Source of the DNA: Planoprotostelium fungivorum
Lineage: Eukaryota > Evosea > Variosea > Cavosteliida > Cavosteliaceae
Length of the DNA: 64,000 nt
Direction of reading: 5' to 3'
NCBI GenBank assembly: GCA_003024175.1
Contig: MDYQ01000025.1
Location: 62,001-126,000, forward strand
Shown here: piece by piece, positions 14,201-25,867 of the stretch
Numbering within the stretch: the stretch's first letter is position 1
Layout: each line of letters starts with the position of its first letter
Notes under the pieces: generated by a model
Told to the model about the DNA's origin: nothing
The model's input: the letters and a program-made list of their open reading frames with translations, nothing else
Database searches by the model: none
Translations under genes and position numbers: made by a program

Positions 14201-17200
14201 GGTATCAAGGTGAGAGACTATGAACGATGTACAACGTTCGACTGAAGATGATCAGACTCGCAACACGAGAAAGTTTTATATCGTGAATCCCACGAACATA
14301 TCGTATCAGTTCCAGTGGGAGTGTGAAGAAGTCTCGAAGAATCAAATGCAAGCGTTCAGATGTCACACGAAGAGAGGAATGGTACTCGGCGGAAAGAAAT
14401 TTGAGATCTCTTTCGATTACGTTCCAGTGGAGCTGGGAGTCAAGGTGATATCGCATCGTCGATTCGATCCTCGATGACGTTCGATGACATCCCACAGGAA
14501 TCGTTCTGGACGTTCAAAATACCCGAACACAACATCAGCATTGTCTTCGTATTAGTCGGTATTGCAGAAGAGCCTGAAGTTTTCTTGGAGAGAACATATC
14601 TCAACTTCAACTCCCTGTTGGTCAACCGAAAGGCCACCGAGATCGTCAACCTGATCAACGGAGAAGATACGCCCTTCCAATTTCAATTGGACAAGACGTC
14701 CCTGGGAACCGACGACAAGATCTGGGAGGTGTGACGTCATCATTCGTCATCGTCCATGTCTGAACGAGACAGGTCTTACCTACGAAGGGCGTCGTGCCAC
14801 CCAGATCACAACTGCCTATATCAATCTCGTTCATTCCCAATCAAGAGAGGAAGTACAATCAGAACATCGGCTTCAGTGTACTGAGAAAACCCACGGGCTT
14901 AACCCTGAACACAAAGGGAGAAGCGTATGCCATCCATGATGTCTTCAGCCTGGAAGATGAGGGAGGAAAGGTGTACAACCCTTCATCTCTCGTGGTGAAT
15001 CACTTGAACATGGGACAAGTCCAAGTCAACGATACGAGAACGAGGAAGATCGTCATCACCAACAATGGAAAGTTTCCGTTTGATTTCTCTTGGAAATTAC
15101 TCAAGAACGCCCTTTTGTCTGTCACACCAGGTGATGTGAACGTTATCGATCATTCGCTGAATGGTCGACAGATCTGGGTACGGTGACGAGGGGAGAAAGC
15201 GTGGAGTGTTGTATCGAGTTCAAGCCCAAGAGGATTATCGTCGTGGAGGACTTCAAATTGTCTTGCAAGATCACGAACGGTAACACGTACAATTTCAACG
15301 TGTCAGCCAAGGCCTTCAAACCTGCTCTCGAATTCAGCTTCCTTCAGTGTGACTTTGGACCGTGTTTCTTACAGACTGCAGCAGCAGCACCCATGGTGAG
15401 CTTCCCCGTCATTACCTCCTCTGTCCTTGTACTTGATTACATCATAATCGATGGAAGTGAAATCGTCTGATGGACTCGATAGGAGAAGATCTTGCGCGTT
15501 ACAAACAAGGAGACTACCGAAGTCTCCCTCGACTGTCTCTTCAAGACGAAACCTTACATGGAAGTACATTTCACTCCCACCGTCCTGGCACCAGGCAATA
15601 CAGTTGACATCCCCATTCACTTCATGCCCAAGACGGAGACGAAATACTCGGAGATCGTTCAATTCGACATCAATGGATTGCAGACGGTGGACGTTAACGT
15701 GGCTGGAGAAGGTTGCAAAGTGAAGGGTGAGCGCCACTTCACTCTCGTGCATCGAGATCCGCACACGAATTGACGTCAAAATCTAACCTGAAATGCAGTG
15801 GAGTTGGTGGACGAGGGTCAGAACAATCTCAATTTTGGTGCCGTTCGAGTTAAACACAACGCCACCATCAGCGTGTCCATCGTCAATCGTAGCAAGCGTC
15901 CAGCCGTTGTCGATCTATCGAGGTCAATCAAATCCCTCGCCGCCCACAACATCACCTACTCCCCCAACAAAGAAGACGTTCAACTCAAACCGAAGGAAAT
16001 CCTACCGGTACAATTCTCGTTCGAGCCGAAATCTCGTCTGGGACAATTCTCCGAAGAGTTCCTCGTGGCCGTGGAGGGCATGGTGCAGCCTCTCTTGTTC
16101 GTCAACGGATCTGGCCATGGAATCGAGTTCAAGTTGGAATCAGACATTCTCGCCTTCGGTTCAGTCGTACAGCACGGAGTCTCTTCTCAACGCATCAAAC
16201 TGAGGAACGTGGGAGACGTGGGCAGCAATTTCAGCTGGGACGTCAAGCAGTTCTCACCAGATTTCACCATATCACCATCGGAAGGATACTTATCTCCCGG
16301 CATGGACGTGTCGATCAAGATCACGTTCAGTCCCACTCAAATATCATCTGACGTAAGGTACAAGAACCTCGTTTGTACCGTCGATGGACAGACCAACCCC
16401 CTCCTGCTGACACTGGCTGGATCCTGCGTGTCACAGACAGAGAACGAGACGCTCGTCTTCAAGGTGAGACGGTCGTACACATCATCTCGTGGGACAAACT
16501 TCTCATCTTCAAATAGACTCCCGTGAGAAAAAAGCAGACGAAGGTGATCACTCTCAACAACACGAGCGTCAACACGTGGAGAGTGAAGCCCGTATTCGAC
16601 AACGACCTGTGGTCCTGCAGTAAATCCGCCATGAAACTGACCACCGGACAATCTGTCACCCTGGACATCGTCTACAACCCACAATCGATGACAGGGGAGA
16701 AGATGGAACACAAGGGAACCGTTTTCCTCGCCACGCCAGACGGTGGAGGTGAAGTGAAGGTGTGAGGACTTGGGCTGAAGAATATCAAAGGTCTCTTGTA
16801 CAATCTGTCTGGAACTACGTTGCCTCCAGTTCCTGTGAATCACATCACGAGGACGATACCGTGCAAGACTCTCTATTCTCAGATGTTACCGGTGAACAAT
16901 TGGCTTCAGCAGCCTCAGCGGTTCAAGGTGAACATGAAGAGAAACGTTTTGTCTGAACGAATCCAGGTGAACATCGACATGGGAGACTCTGTTGATGTTT
17001 CTACTTCACTGAAAGGCCTCGATTACATCGATGTCCCCGCCTTAGGGGAGAGACAATACAAGGCCAACTTTTACTCTTACAAAGAAGGTGACGACCGTGG
17101 TATTGAGAATGACGTCAGCTCATCGCTAACAGGCACCGTAAACTGTAAGGTCACGTTCACAAATGAGACGACGAAAGAGTATCTGTATTACACTCTCGCG

Positions 17201-18202
17201 TTCACCACGACACCTCCCAATGTATTGGACGTCATCGAACTGGAGACACCCGCGAGAAGATTGATCACGCACAGCATCTCGTTAGAAAATCCTCTCAACA
17301 CATCGGCCACCTTCAGCATCACTTGTGACAACGAAGACGTATCGTTCCCCTCCTCGATCACTTGTAATGCTGGGTGAGGATTATTTTATCATTTAACTAC
17401 TCCCGTTGTCTATCTCTCGTTGTGAAATACTGATGAGATACAGGGCTCTGACGAAAGTGGAGATCTCTTTCCTTCCTCTCATCGCTAAGGAGTCGATGCA
17501 TCGATTGACCTTCATGAGCTCTCAGCTGGGAGTTTACATTTACGATCTTAAGCTTAAATCGACTCCGGCGGGTAACGAGAAGCCCATGCATTACAAGGCG
17601 GGCTTGGGTACCAGACAGACGCAGACTTTCCGCTTCATGAACTACGTCAAAGCCAAGACAGAGTATCACGCCTCAGTTGACAACGAAGACTTTATCGTGG
17701 AGAGATCGTTCGTTGTTCCTCCTTCGGGACAAGAGGTGAACACACCATCATCCTCATCATCGTCTCCATCTCACCGCAGCTGCAGGTCAGTGTAGATGTG
17801 GTCTATGAACCTTCGAAATTGGGAGATAGCCGAGCTCTCCTGCGAATCTATTCGGACCAAGGAGGAGAATACTCGTGTGTTCTGCACGGCCACTGCACGC
17901 CCCCACAGCCGCAGGGTCCGATCATCGTCAAAGGTCTAAACGGCAACGCCGTCTCCATCTATAACCCCTTCTTCAAGCCGGTCAACTTCATCCTCAACGT
18001 GGACAATCCATCGTTCACGATGAAACCATCAGAGATGTCTGTACCCAGCAAGAAGTCTGCCAACGTCACACTGTCTTACAAGAGTGGAACGACTGGAGTG
18101 ACTACGGGCAAGTTAACGGTGACCTCTGTGCCGGAGAAGGAGAGAGAATCACAGAGAGAAGAGAACACGACTTGGATTTATTATCTTAAGGGCTCGAATT
18201 AG
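2254..18202 (+). CDS. HYDIN: HYDIN, giant central-apparatus protein of the flagellar axoneme
   Basis: HYDIN belongs to the C2 projection of the central pair and is needed for flagellar beating. The gene is about 16 kb with dozens of 40-60 nt introns and should code for very roughly 4,500-4,700 residues, against about 5,100 in human. The N-terminus has PLFQAFPSEIFF and LRNNDK, matching the human opening. Dozens of ASH/PapD-like beta-sandwich repeats follow, recognised by recurring LDFG, FTITN and EPGE-type motifs. An adenylate-kinase-like P-loop, HGCQGSGKTT, lies at about 8250-8290, where vertebrate HYDIN has its own nucleotide-binding insert. A charged coiled stretch follows at about 8760-9130. 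The last exon ends WIYYLKG, as in human HYDIN. The order of recognisable blocks is co-linear throughout, so this is one gene, not several. Start is the first ATG before the conserved N-terminus. Confidence 0.95.
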
Positions 18203-18396
18203 TGAGCAGCCCAACTTTCGGGTTCAGAAAATAAAGGGGAAGCGTAGGCGTCCATTTGGTGGAACCTAATGATTGCAGCTATTTTACACTAACTCGGGTA
18301 GTTGAGGTTTTTTATGCATGCTGCTTAAAACGACCGAAATGGATGGACTAATTTTCCAACCGATAAGCCCATTTAACCAGAAAGAGAGCAAGAGCA

Positions 18397-20212
18397 ATGA
18401 CTGGACCCCTGCACAAGCAACCACTCCAAAGATGGAGGCCACCAAGATCCAGCGTTCGTCTCATCTACGAAGAGCTGTTCCACGAGCCCTGGCGTATCGT
18501 TGCTGCTGCCGCGGTGTGTAGACCGCATTCCCTCCTTTTCTCATTCCCTCCAGCTGTCTGAGGATGCAAAGACAAAGGATGAGCACAATCAGAAGGTTCC
18601 TCAGATCGATCGCTTCATTCAGGTGTCACTATCTGACGTCAGTGTGGAGATCTCACTCCTAACAGGCTTTCCCTACAGCAGATAAGTGTGCCACTGCCTC
18701 CATCGAGAACATCGAGGAGAGATGTGGATCCGCTGTATTAGCTGGCAAGCTCCAATCGTACGCAAAGAAGTACGTCACAGACAAATGGTCGACTCCAAAG
18801 GACTGGACTGGCTGCACCGGTGAGTCCGATCGTAATCCCACCCATCTGCATTCTAATCTTCCGATCAGATTTCATCGACCAATGGTAAGACGACAGAATG
18901 AGATAAAAAGACTTTTATCTGACCCGAATAGTTACCAGTTGTTCGCCTGCGGAACCTGGAACTTCACTGAGAAGACATTCAAGACTGCTCATCCCCTGAT
19001 CCGATCTTACCTCGAGTACTTACTCCAAGCCGGTCTCTCCACCACTAAATACCAAGACAACGTCACGCGTGAGAGGATGCAACACCAGTCCCAGTTCGAG
19101 GTCGAAGGTGATATCATCTTGCCATCATAATGCATCATCACGTTCCACCTCTTTGACTCTGTCGCTCATGTTCGAGCAGCTCAAGAAGATCCCATCTCTG
19201 TACCCTCCACTCCCCCAGTAAAGGTAACCTCTTCAAAAGTCACCATGTCAACTCACCTCGAACAGAAGTCCTCCAAGAAGAGGAAGGAAGCAGAGAAGCC
19301 AGAAGAGAAGGCCGAAGACAACCAAGAGTCCCCAGCCAAGCCGGTGACACGCCACGATGAGATCATCGTCATCCTGAACATTCACAGAAGAAATCAAAGA
19401 AGAAGGCAGACGAAGAGAAGGCAGGAGACAAGAAGGAAAAGAAGACAAAGAAGACAGAAGAGAAGCCAGAAGAGAAGAAGGAAGAAGAGAAGAAGCCTGA
19501 AGCAGAGAAGAAGAAGAGGGGAAGGAAGTCGAATGCGGAGAAGGCAGCCATAGAGAAGGCAGCCGCAGAGAACAAAGCAGAAGAGGAGGAGGCAGCTGCA
19601 GAGAAGAAGCCAGAAGAGAAGGCAGAAGAGAAGAAGTCAGAGAAGAAGAAGAGCAGCAAGAAGGCAGACGAGAAGAAAGCAGAAGAGAAGAAGGCAGAAG
19701 AGAAGAAAGCAGAAGAGAAGAAGCCAGAAGAGAAGGCAGAAGAGAAGAAGGCAGAGAAGGAGAAGAAGACAGAGAAGAAGAAGCCAGCAGAGAAGAAGGA
19801 CAAGAAGGAGAAGGCAGGAGAGAAAGAAGAAGGAGGAGAGACAACGAAGAGGAAGAGGAAATCCTCTGAAGAGATCGAGGCCGGCCTCACTGAAGAGCAG
19901 AAGGAGATCCGAAGGAAGAAGAACGAAGCACAGAAGGAGAAGTACAGTGAGTGTAATTCTTCACGTGGCCTCGTCTAACATTGACGCACAGGACTGAGGA
20001 AAGAACAAGCTCTCAAGGAGCAAGGGAAGCAGGTGGAGAAGGATAAAGATTCTGGGGCAGAGAAGAAGAAAGGAAAGAAAGCGAGCGCCGAGAAGGAAGC
20101 GGAAAAGGAGAAGGAAGAGACTAAGCCAAAGGAGAAGAAGGAGAAGAAGAAGAAGGAGACGAAGGAAGATGATACCGCGAAGCCAAGCAAGAAGAAGTCT
20201 AAGACGCAATAG
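18397..20212 (+). CDS. MBD4-like HhH-GPD DNA glycosylase with long Lys/Glu-rich tail
   Basis: Likely a mismatch (T:G or U:G) DNA glycosylase of the MBD4 type, acting in nuclear base excision repair. Splicing gives RLIYEELFHEPWRIVAAAA, then LSEDAKTKDEHNQKVPQIDR, then a helix with LQSYAKKYVTDKW and TPKDWTGC, and finally DFIDQCYQLFACGTW and HPLIRSYLEYL. These align in order with the MBD4 catalytic domain (QELFQDDPW, KFSDEYLTKQW, GNDSYRIFC). The Asp in FIDQCYQ sits where the catalytic Asp lies. The hairpin reads TGCTDF instead of the usual GIGKYG. No methyl-CpG-binding domain is seen. From about 19211 the protein becomes a tail of roughly 300 residues rich in AEEKKA/PEEKK repeats, with likely nuclear-localisation clusters such as TKRKRKSS. 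The start is the first ATG in frame with the conserved exon; an N-terminal extension is possible because the frame stays open upstream. Confidence 0.72.
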
Positions 20213-20341
20213 ATGAACATCCGTAGAATTACGTGTCTTCTTAGCGTTTGCTCTGGTGCTTGGGTCAATTATTTACCATTTCTATTATGCGTTGTAGTGG
20301 GCTACTTTACAATCTTGCTCCACTTTCAAAGCACAGACAGC

Positions 20342-21745
20342 ATGAGCGACACAATACGCATCGGATACTATATCCCAGCCAAGAAGCTGGCGAAGATGAC
20401 TTCCTTTCCTCAGCTTGCTGAGGAACTCAAACAGTCAGTCGTCGTCGGTTCGATTGCATCATCTAAGACTTCACAGATACAACGCCGAACTCGTCTCATT
20501 AGACATCGGCGCTCCTTTGGAAGAACAGGCCAAGGGTCTCCATCTGATTCTGAACAAGGTCACCGATGAATTGACTCCAGGACAAGAAGACACACAGAGG
20601 ATCAAATCATTCGAGGTGAGCTCTCATGCGACTACTGCGGAAGGACTTTGAAAAAGTGGAGCACCGATTGAAATCACGTCAGAGCTTTCTGTTGGCCAAC
20701 CCGCAGATCAAAGTCATAGATCCCATAAAGAACCAACGAAAAGTCATGGACAGACAGATCATCAGCGGTGTATTATCTGAGCTCGAGCAGAAACTCGACA
20801 GTGAGCATGTCACTCTCACCCCTCAACTGAACGCGCCGCAGAGAGTTTGAACTTTAGGATGCCCAAACACAAAGTGATCCACCTCCACCTGCATCATCAA
20901 CCGAGCTCATTTTCGACAGGTATTCGAGAAGAGGGAAGACAAGTACGATATCACCGGCTTCAAATTCCCACTGAGTGAGTTACCTTCACCTCACAATCAT
21001 CATCATGTTCTCACACATGACAGTCTGTAAGACAACAGTTGCCTGTGGTTCCGCTGAGACTCACATGATGGGTGTCGTTTTCGAGGAATCAGGTACTCCA
21101 TCACTCATCATACCTCTAATCAGATGCAGGACTGCAAGCGTTCGAGCCTCCCTTCCTGGCTCAAGAGTTTTACAATCACAACAGCACCATCTATAAAGTC
21201 TTCACGGTGGGAGATCACGTGTCGGTGAGTCCGATTTAGAGGTCGCCGCTGATGCAGACGAGGTGGTCAAGAGGATGTCTCTTCCCAATATGCCTAGTGA
21301 CCACAGAGACACCGTCTTCTTTGATTCACAGAAGCCCTTCGCCGAACAGATGAAAGCTCTAAAGAGGTGAAGAATTTCTCTCATCACGCGCACACATTGA
21401 CCATCATCAGATCATCGGACAAGACAGACGAACAATTTGTAGAAGATGCAGAGGTGAATGGTTGAAGAAGAATCACCTTTGACTTGAACAGATACCACCC
21501 ATGGAGCGCATCAGAGGCCTCAGCGAGGGGATCAGCCAGTCTCTCGGTCTCACCCTCTTTGGTTTCGACGTCATCACGAGAGTCGAAGATGGTGTGCATG
21601 CCGCCGTCGATGTCAACTACTTTCCGAGTGAGATCACATGATGAGATGAGATGGTTGACGAGACGCAGGCTTTGGAGGAGTGAAAGACTTTTGGAAAATA
21701 TTGGCTAAATTTCTGGTGGAACAAGTGAAGGAGGGAAAACAGTAA
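20342..21745 (+). CDS. ITPK1: inositol-1,3,4-trisphosphate 5/6-kinase
   Basis: Phosphorylates inositol 1,3,4-trisphosphate, and usually other inositol polyphosphates, on the route to highly phosphorylated inositols; cytosolic. The N-terminus IRIGYYIPAKKLAKM and PLEEQAKGLHLILNKVTDEL match the family's first subdomain. PQIKVIDPIKNQRKVMDRQ corresponds to the conserved ILDPL..I..L.DR block. FKFPLICKTTVACGSAETH and PFLAQEFYNHNSTIYKVFTV form the ATP-grasp core, and LTLFGFDVITR..AAVDVNYFP carries the metal-binding Asp/Asn near the end. About six short introns interrupt the gene. A hexamer AATAAA at 21815-21820 follows the stop. The family match is strong; the exact isomer preference cannot be read from sequence. 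Confidence 0.9.
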
Positions 21746-21951
21746 GACAACGAGATGACAATGTCCTCTGATGATGACTACGTGAGAAGATGAAGAGAAT
21801 GGTATAGATTCCTCAATAAATGACGTCGTCTCTTCTTCTCATGATCCACCGCGGTCTTCTTGTTTAAAAGAAGAGAAATGAATAATTTTCAATTCAAAGA
21901 ACATTCTCCCCGACACATCGGAGAACAACATCATCACAGAAGACTCTCTCG

Positions 21952-24900
21952 ATGATGATGAACGAGCTCGAGGAGATGTCATCCGATGATGGAGGAGGGA
22001 CGAATCACTTTCCATCGGCTGACGATGAGGGGGTCAGAGAATTTCTTCAGAGGTTCCACCTCACGAGATTTTTGTCGGTTCAGACAGTAAAGAAGTGGAA
22101 AGAGCTGAGCAATTATGCCCTCAAAATCACGTGGAGGCAAATCAGAAAGAACAAGATTAACTTCGGCCTGGGTTTCTGTGCATGTCTGGTGGTGGTCATC
22201 GTCATTTGTATCCTCTTAACCCTACTGGCCAATACGCCTATCGTTTTTTTGAGACTATCTGAGATGCAGGTGATGATGTCATCATTACAACAAAGCATCA
22301 CTGATCAAAGACAGGCGGGAGAATACGACTATATCGTAAAGGCTCAAGGAGCAGGGAATCGTCTCAATTACACTCTCATGTGGGATCAGACGAAAGGGGG
22401 AGAACATCAATACTCCGCACCACGCATCGAGATCGACGGCATCACCATCTTCTCAGCCGCATCATGCGACCAGGAGGCATTAGAGAAAGATAGAGAGGGA
22501 GATTTCCGATGGAGATACGCTGGACTGCCCAGTATGGGCCGACAATCTTGTGCGGCAACGCACGAATGTCTCGTTCACTTCTGCAAGAGACAATCTACGG
22601 GGAAATTAGTGCTGATCGATTCAGTCAAGGAGAAGAACATGGGACTGGGAAGAACGTGGGACCTACCCGACCTCACGAAGGGACAGGTGACCTCGCGACG
22701 TCTCACATCATTCTCATGTCGAACAGATGCATATGACGGCTGACATCAGCAATGAGTTGGGATTATCCTCGAATTCGGGCGTCTTCTTTCACTTCGACTC
22801 TTACGATCTCTTCTCAAAGATCGCATGGGACAAGATCTTTGGTAATCACACATCGGAGGGAGCCAATCACTACGACATCTTTTCCAGCGCCACTCTCATC
22901 TCTACTTTCGACACACCTATGGGAAAATTCGCCGATGACATGAGTCGAACGGTGGTGATGGACATCAACACGTTCGTAGAGCACACGTATAACCAAGTGG
23001 ATACCAGAACTCTACCTATCATCGTGGATCGTTACAAGGCAGAAGACCTCTTGCGTGAGTAAGCTCACGCGATCATCACCTGATGAGATGTTAGAGTTGA
23101 CTTCTGATGTTTTATTCAATATACCACCGGATAGTCGTATGAAGTACTATATCAACAGTGATTATGACCAAGTTCAGGTGAAGAGATCGATACGACGATA
23201 CAGACGCAAAGACATCATCATCATCATCTTGCACATCATCGATGACACCTACACAGAAAGCCGTCGCAGGCTTCGGAGCCAACCTGGCCTACAAGATCGG
23301 ATTCAACGTGGTTGACATGAGCACTCCCATCCTTCCAAAACTCTTCGCCTTTCGCTTCTTGGCCATCTTCCTGGGGCTCATCTTCAATGTCATCATCACT
23401 GTCCTCCTCTTCATCTGCATCATCCTCATCTATTCACTGCTCAGCACCACATTAGAGGCCAGGTCATTCGAGACGGCCGTTCACAGAATGTTTGGAATGG
23501 ATGCATCCAAGGTGAATTTTTTCACCGTCTTTTATTCTATTTTAAACTTTCGAGAATCACATCCGACGTCGTTCTTCATAGACATCCTGGACTGATGGAT
23601 CTCCCAGATCATCATGCTGCTGTTACTGCAGGGCTTGTGTTACTCTCTACCTTCACTACCCGTCGGTATCATTTTCGCTCAGATCGTGGCCTTTGCATCC
23701 ATTCGCTCCTTCGGCTCTTACATCGGAGTTCAACTATCACCGACATTGACTGGAAGCTCCGTTCTGTGGAGTGCCATCATCACCTTCACCATCCCCCTCA
23801 TCGCCTCAGCCATACCCATACGTAAGGTACTCACCGAATCTCTCATCACGTCCCTGGCTCCCACGAGTTCGAAGACGAAAGCCGTCGAAATTTCGATCGA
23901 ACGAAGCGAATTCTCCGCCTTCTCTTGGCCGTGGGCCATCGTGGGAGGTGCCCTCACTATCTTTGGCGTGGCCATCTACTACCTCCTACCTTACTCACTT
24001 TTGTCTCTCAATCTACAACTCTTACTCAACCTCTTCGTGGTCCTCCTGCTCGGTATGCTGTTTGGAATGTCCACGTTCACGTTGAACCTGCAGACGATGG
24101 GGGAGAGAGTTCTCGTGCACATTCTCTTCTTCTGGGAGAAGAGAGGCATCCGAGCGCTCGTCCTGAAGAATCTAGTGGCACACAGGATTTCGAACAGACA
24201 GACCGCCGCCCTCTACAGCGTGTCCATCGCTTTCATCTGCTTCATATTGGTCTCGTACAACCTTCAGATCAACACTCTGCTCTATCAGATCCAGAAGCAG
24301 AGGGGCACTTTCATATCGATCAACTTTGTCAACCAGAACTGGGCGTCCGTGGCTGAATTAGAGGACACCGTGAATCAATATCCCAATATCATACAAGATT
24401 ACGCTTGGAGATCAGTAGGATTGGAGAAGGCAAATTCGGTGAGACTTCATGCACATACGTACCGTACTCATCCACTACGTACCGTACTCATCCGAACAGG
24501 CCACGACACTGGCCATGAACTTGGGAAAGACTTTCTCGTCTCCGGTGTGGGTGACTGCCATCTCACCCAACTACTTTGATGTCAGCATCCCCGGTTTTTT
24601 ATCTTTGAACGAATATCGAGAGAACGTAGATCCTCTGTGGAATTTATACACTCCGAAGGGTGAGAGAGATGATCGTGATCTATACATCTATATATAGATG
24701 TCGTAATGTGCTTTATGTAGATATGTGTGATGTGTGAGCTGACGAGAGAAAGGGAGTCATTCGGCCCTGGTGGGTACGCTGTACAAGAAGAACATGGGAT
24801 TCCACCTTCCAACCGACGAGAACGATCGCGATGCAGATTTTCTCATCCAGGTGCAGAAGACATTCACCTCATTCTTCTCCTCCAATGACAGACGAACAGT

Positions 24901-25789
24901 CACACAAACTGACTCGTGCAGGTGACCACGCAGCAGGGCACGAAGAGCTACCACAGGATCAGACCGATCGGATTCGTAGACAGCGCCCCCGGATTAGTCA
25001 TGTCCCCCTTCCCTGTCATCATCAAGCAAGACATCCTCGTATCTGTACCCACCTTCTTGAGAATGTGGGGCAACCACACGTCCATGCTCGATATGGACAC
25101 TGTACCACTCAGAGTCATCAACCTCAAATTGAAAGAAGGAACCACCGATGAGGAGAAGAACGCGTGAGAAGGAGAGAAGGATTCAATGTTGATGGGGTGC
25201 AGGTTGATCAAGGGATTGAATTCAAGGCTGCAGGGGAGGATCTGGGTGTGGGATTATCGTAAGCAGATCGAGCCCATTTCGATCGCGACGACGATTGTCG
25301 CTTGGTTCTTTAACGTGACTACTGCGATGGCCATGATCGTCTGTTTCTTCTCACTCAATTCCACAATGTGAGCTTCATCATCACACACGCTTGATGTCTC
25401 ATCACTCGATCAGGTTCAATTCGATCTACTCTCAAGTGAAGGAGATCAGTATACTGAGAGCCCTGGGCGTGACGAAATTTTGGATGTATAGGATTTACAT
25501 CTATGAGGCCGTAGTCCTCGTTCTTTTGTCCTCTCTGTTTGGCCTGGGCGTCGGTACCTTCATAGGTGACCGTCAGCGGCAGCATCGCACCATCATGACA
25601 CGAGCAGGTTACACTATGACAATTCAAGGAACACTCTTCACGCAACTTCCCGTTCCTTTCGTCTTCCCAACTTCCGTGCTGATCATCGTTCTCATCGCCT
25701 CAATGGTCCTGTCTGTGGCTGCCAGCTTCGGTCCCACGAGACACTTGCTGAAGATGTCTGTGGTTACTCTGATGAAATACACTCAGTAG
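21952..25789 (+). CDS. multi-pass FtsX/MacB-like permease (DUF214-type)
   Basis: A large membrane protein of the FtsX-like permease family, which in bacteria works with ABC ATPases; no ATPase is encoded here. A cytosolic acidic N-terminus is followed by a first membrane helix in GFCACLVVVIVICILLTLLA, then a large extracytoplasmic region rich in Asn and Ser. Several more helices follow, including FLGLIFNVIITVLLFICIIL and IVGGALTIFGVAIYYLLPYS. The C-terminal FtsX core is clear: VKEISILRALGVTKFWMYRI, then YEAVVLVLLSSLFGLGVGT, then SVLIIVLIASMVLSVAASFG. I count about ten helices. Similar long single-gene permeases are known in social amoebae, but their substrate is unknown. Three ATG codons in a row open the frame; I take the first. 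Confidence 0.8.
24439..24499 (+). repeat. 20-bp tandem duplication inside a permease intron
   Basis: TACGTACCGTACTCATCC occurs at 24456-24473 and again at 24476-24493. Both copies lie in the intron between TCG|GTGAGACTTC and CGAACAG|GCC. The intron appears to have lengthened by a simple duplication of 20 bp. Confidence 0.7.
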
Positions 25790-25867
25790 TTTCGCGCGAT
25801 TTGTTTTGCGGTATCGATGTAAGGAGATAAATATGAGGACAAAAGATATTACAAAAACAGGCTCAAC

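Noticed and set aside
2254-18202. Several separate ASH-domain genes instead of one HYDIN
   Set aside because: Exons join in frame through short introns without intergenic gaps or terminators, and the order of blocks follows human HYDIN from start to end.
19248-19890. Minus-strand frames rich in Ser, Leu and Phe
   Set aside because: These are the complement of the GAG/AAG/GCA repeats that encode the Lys/Glu tail of the glycosylase.
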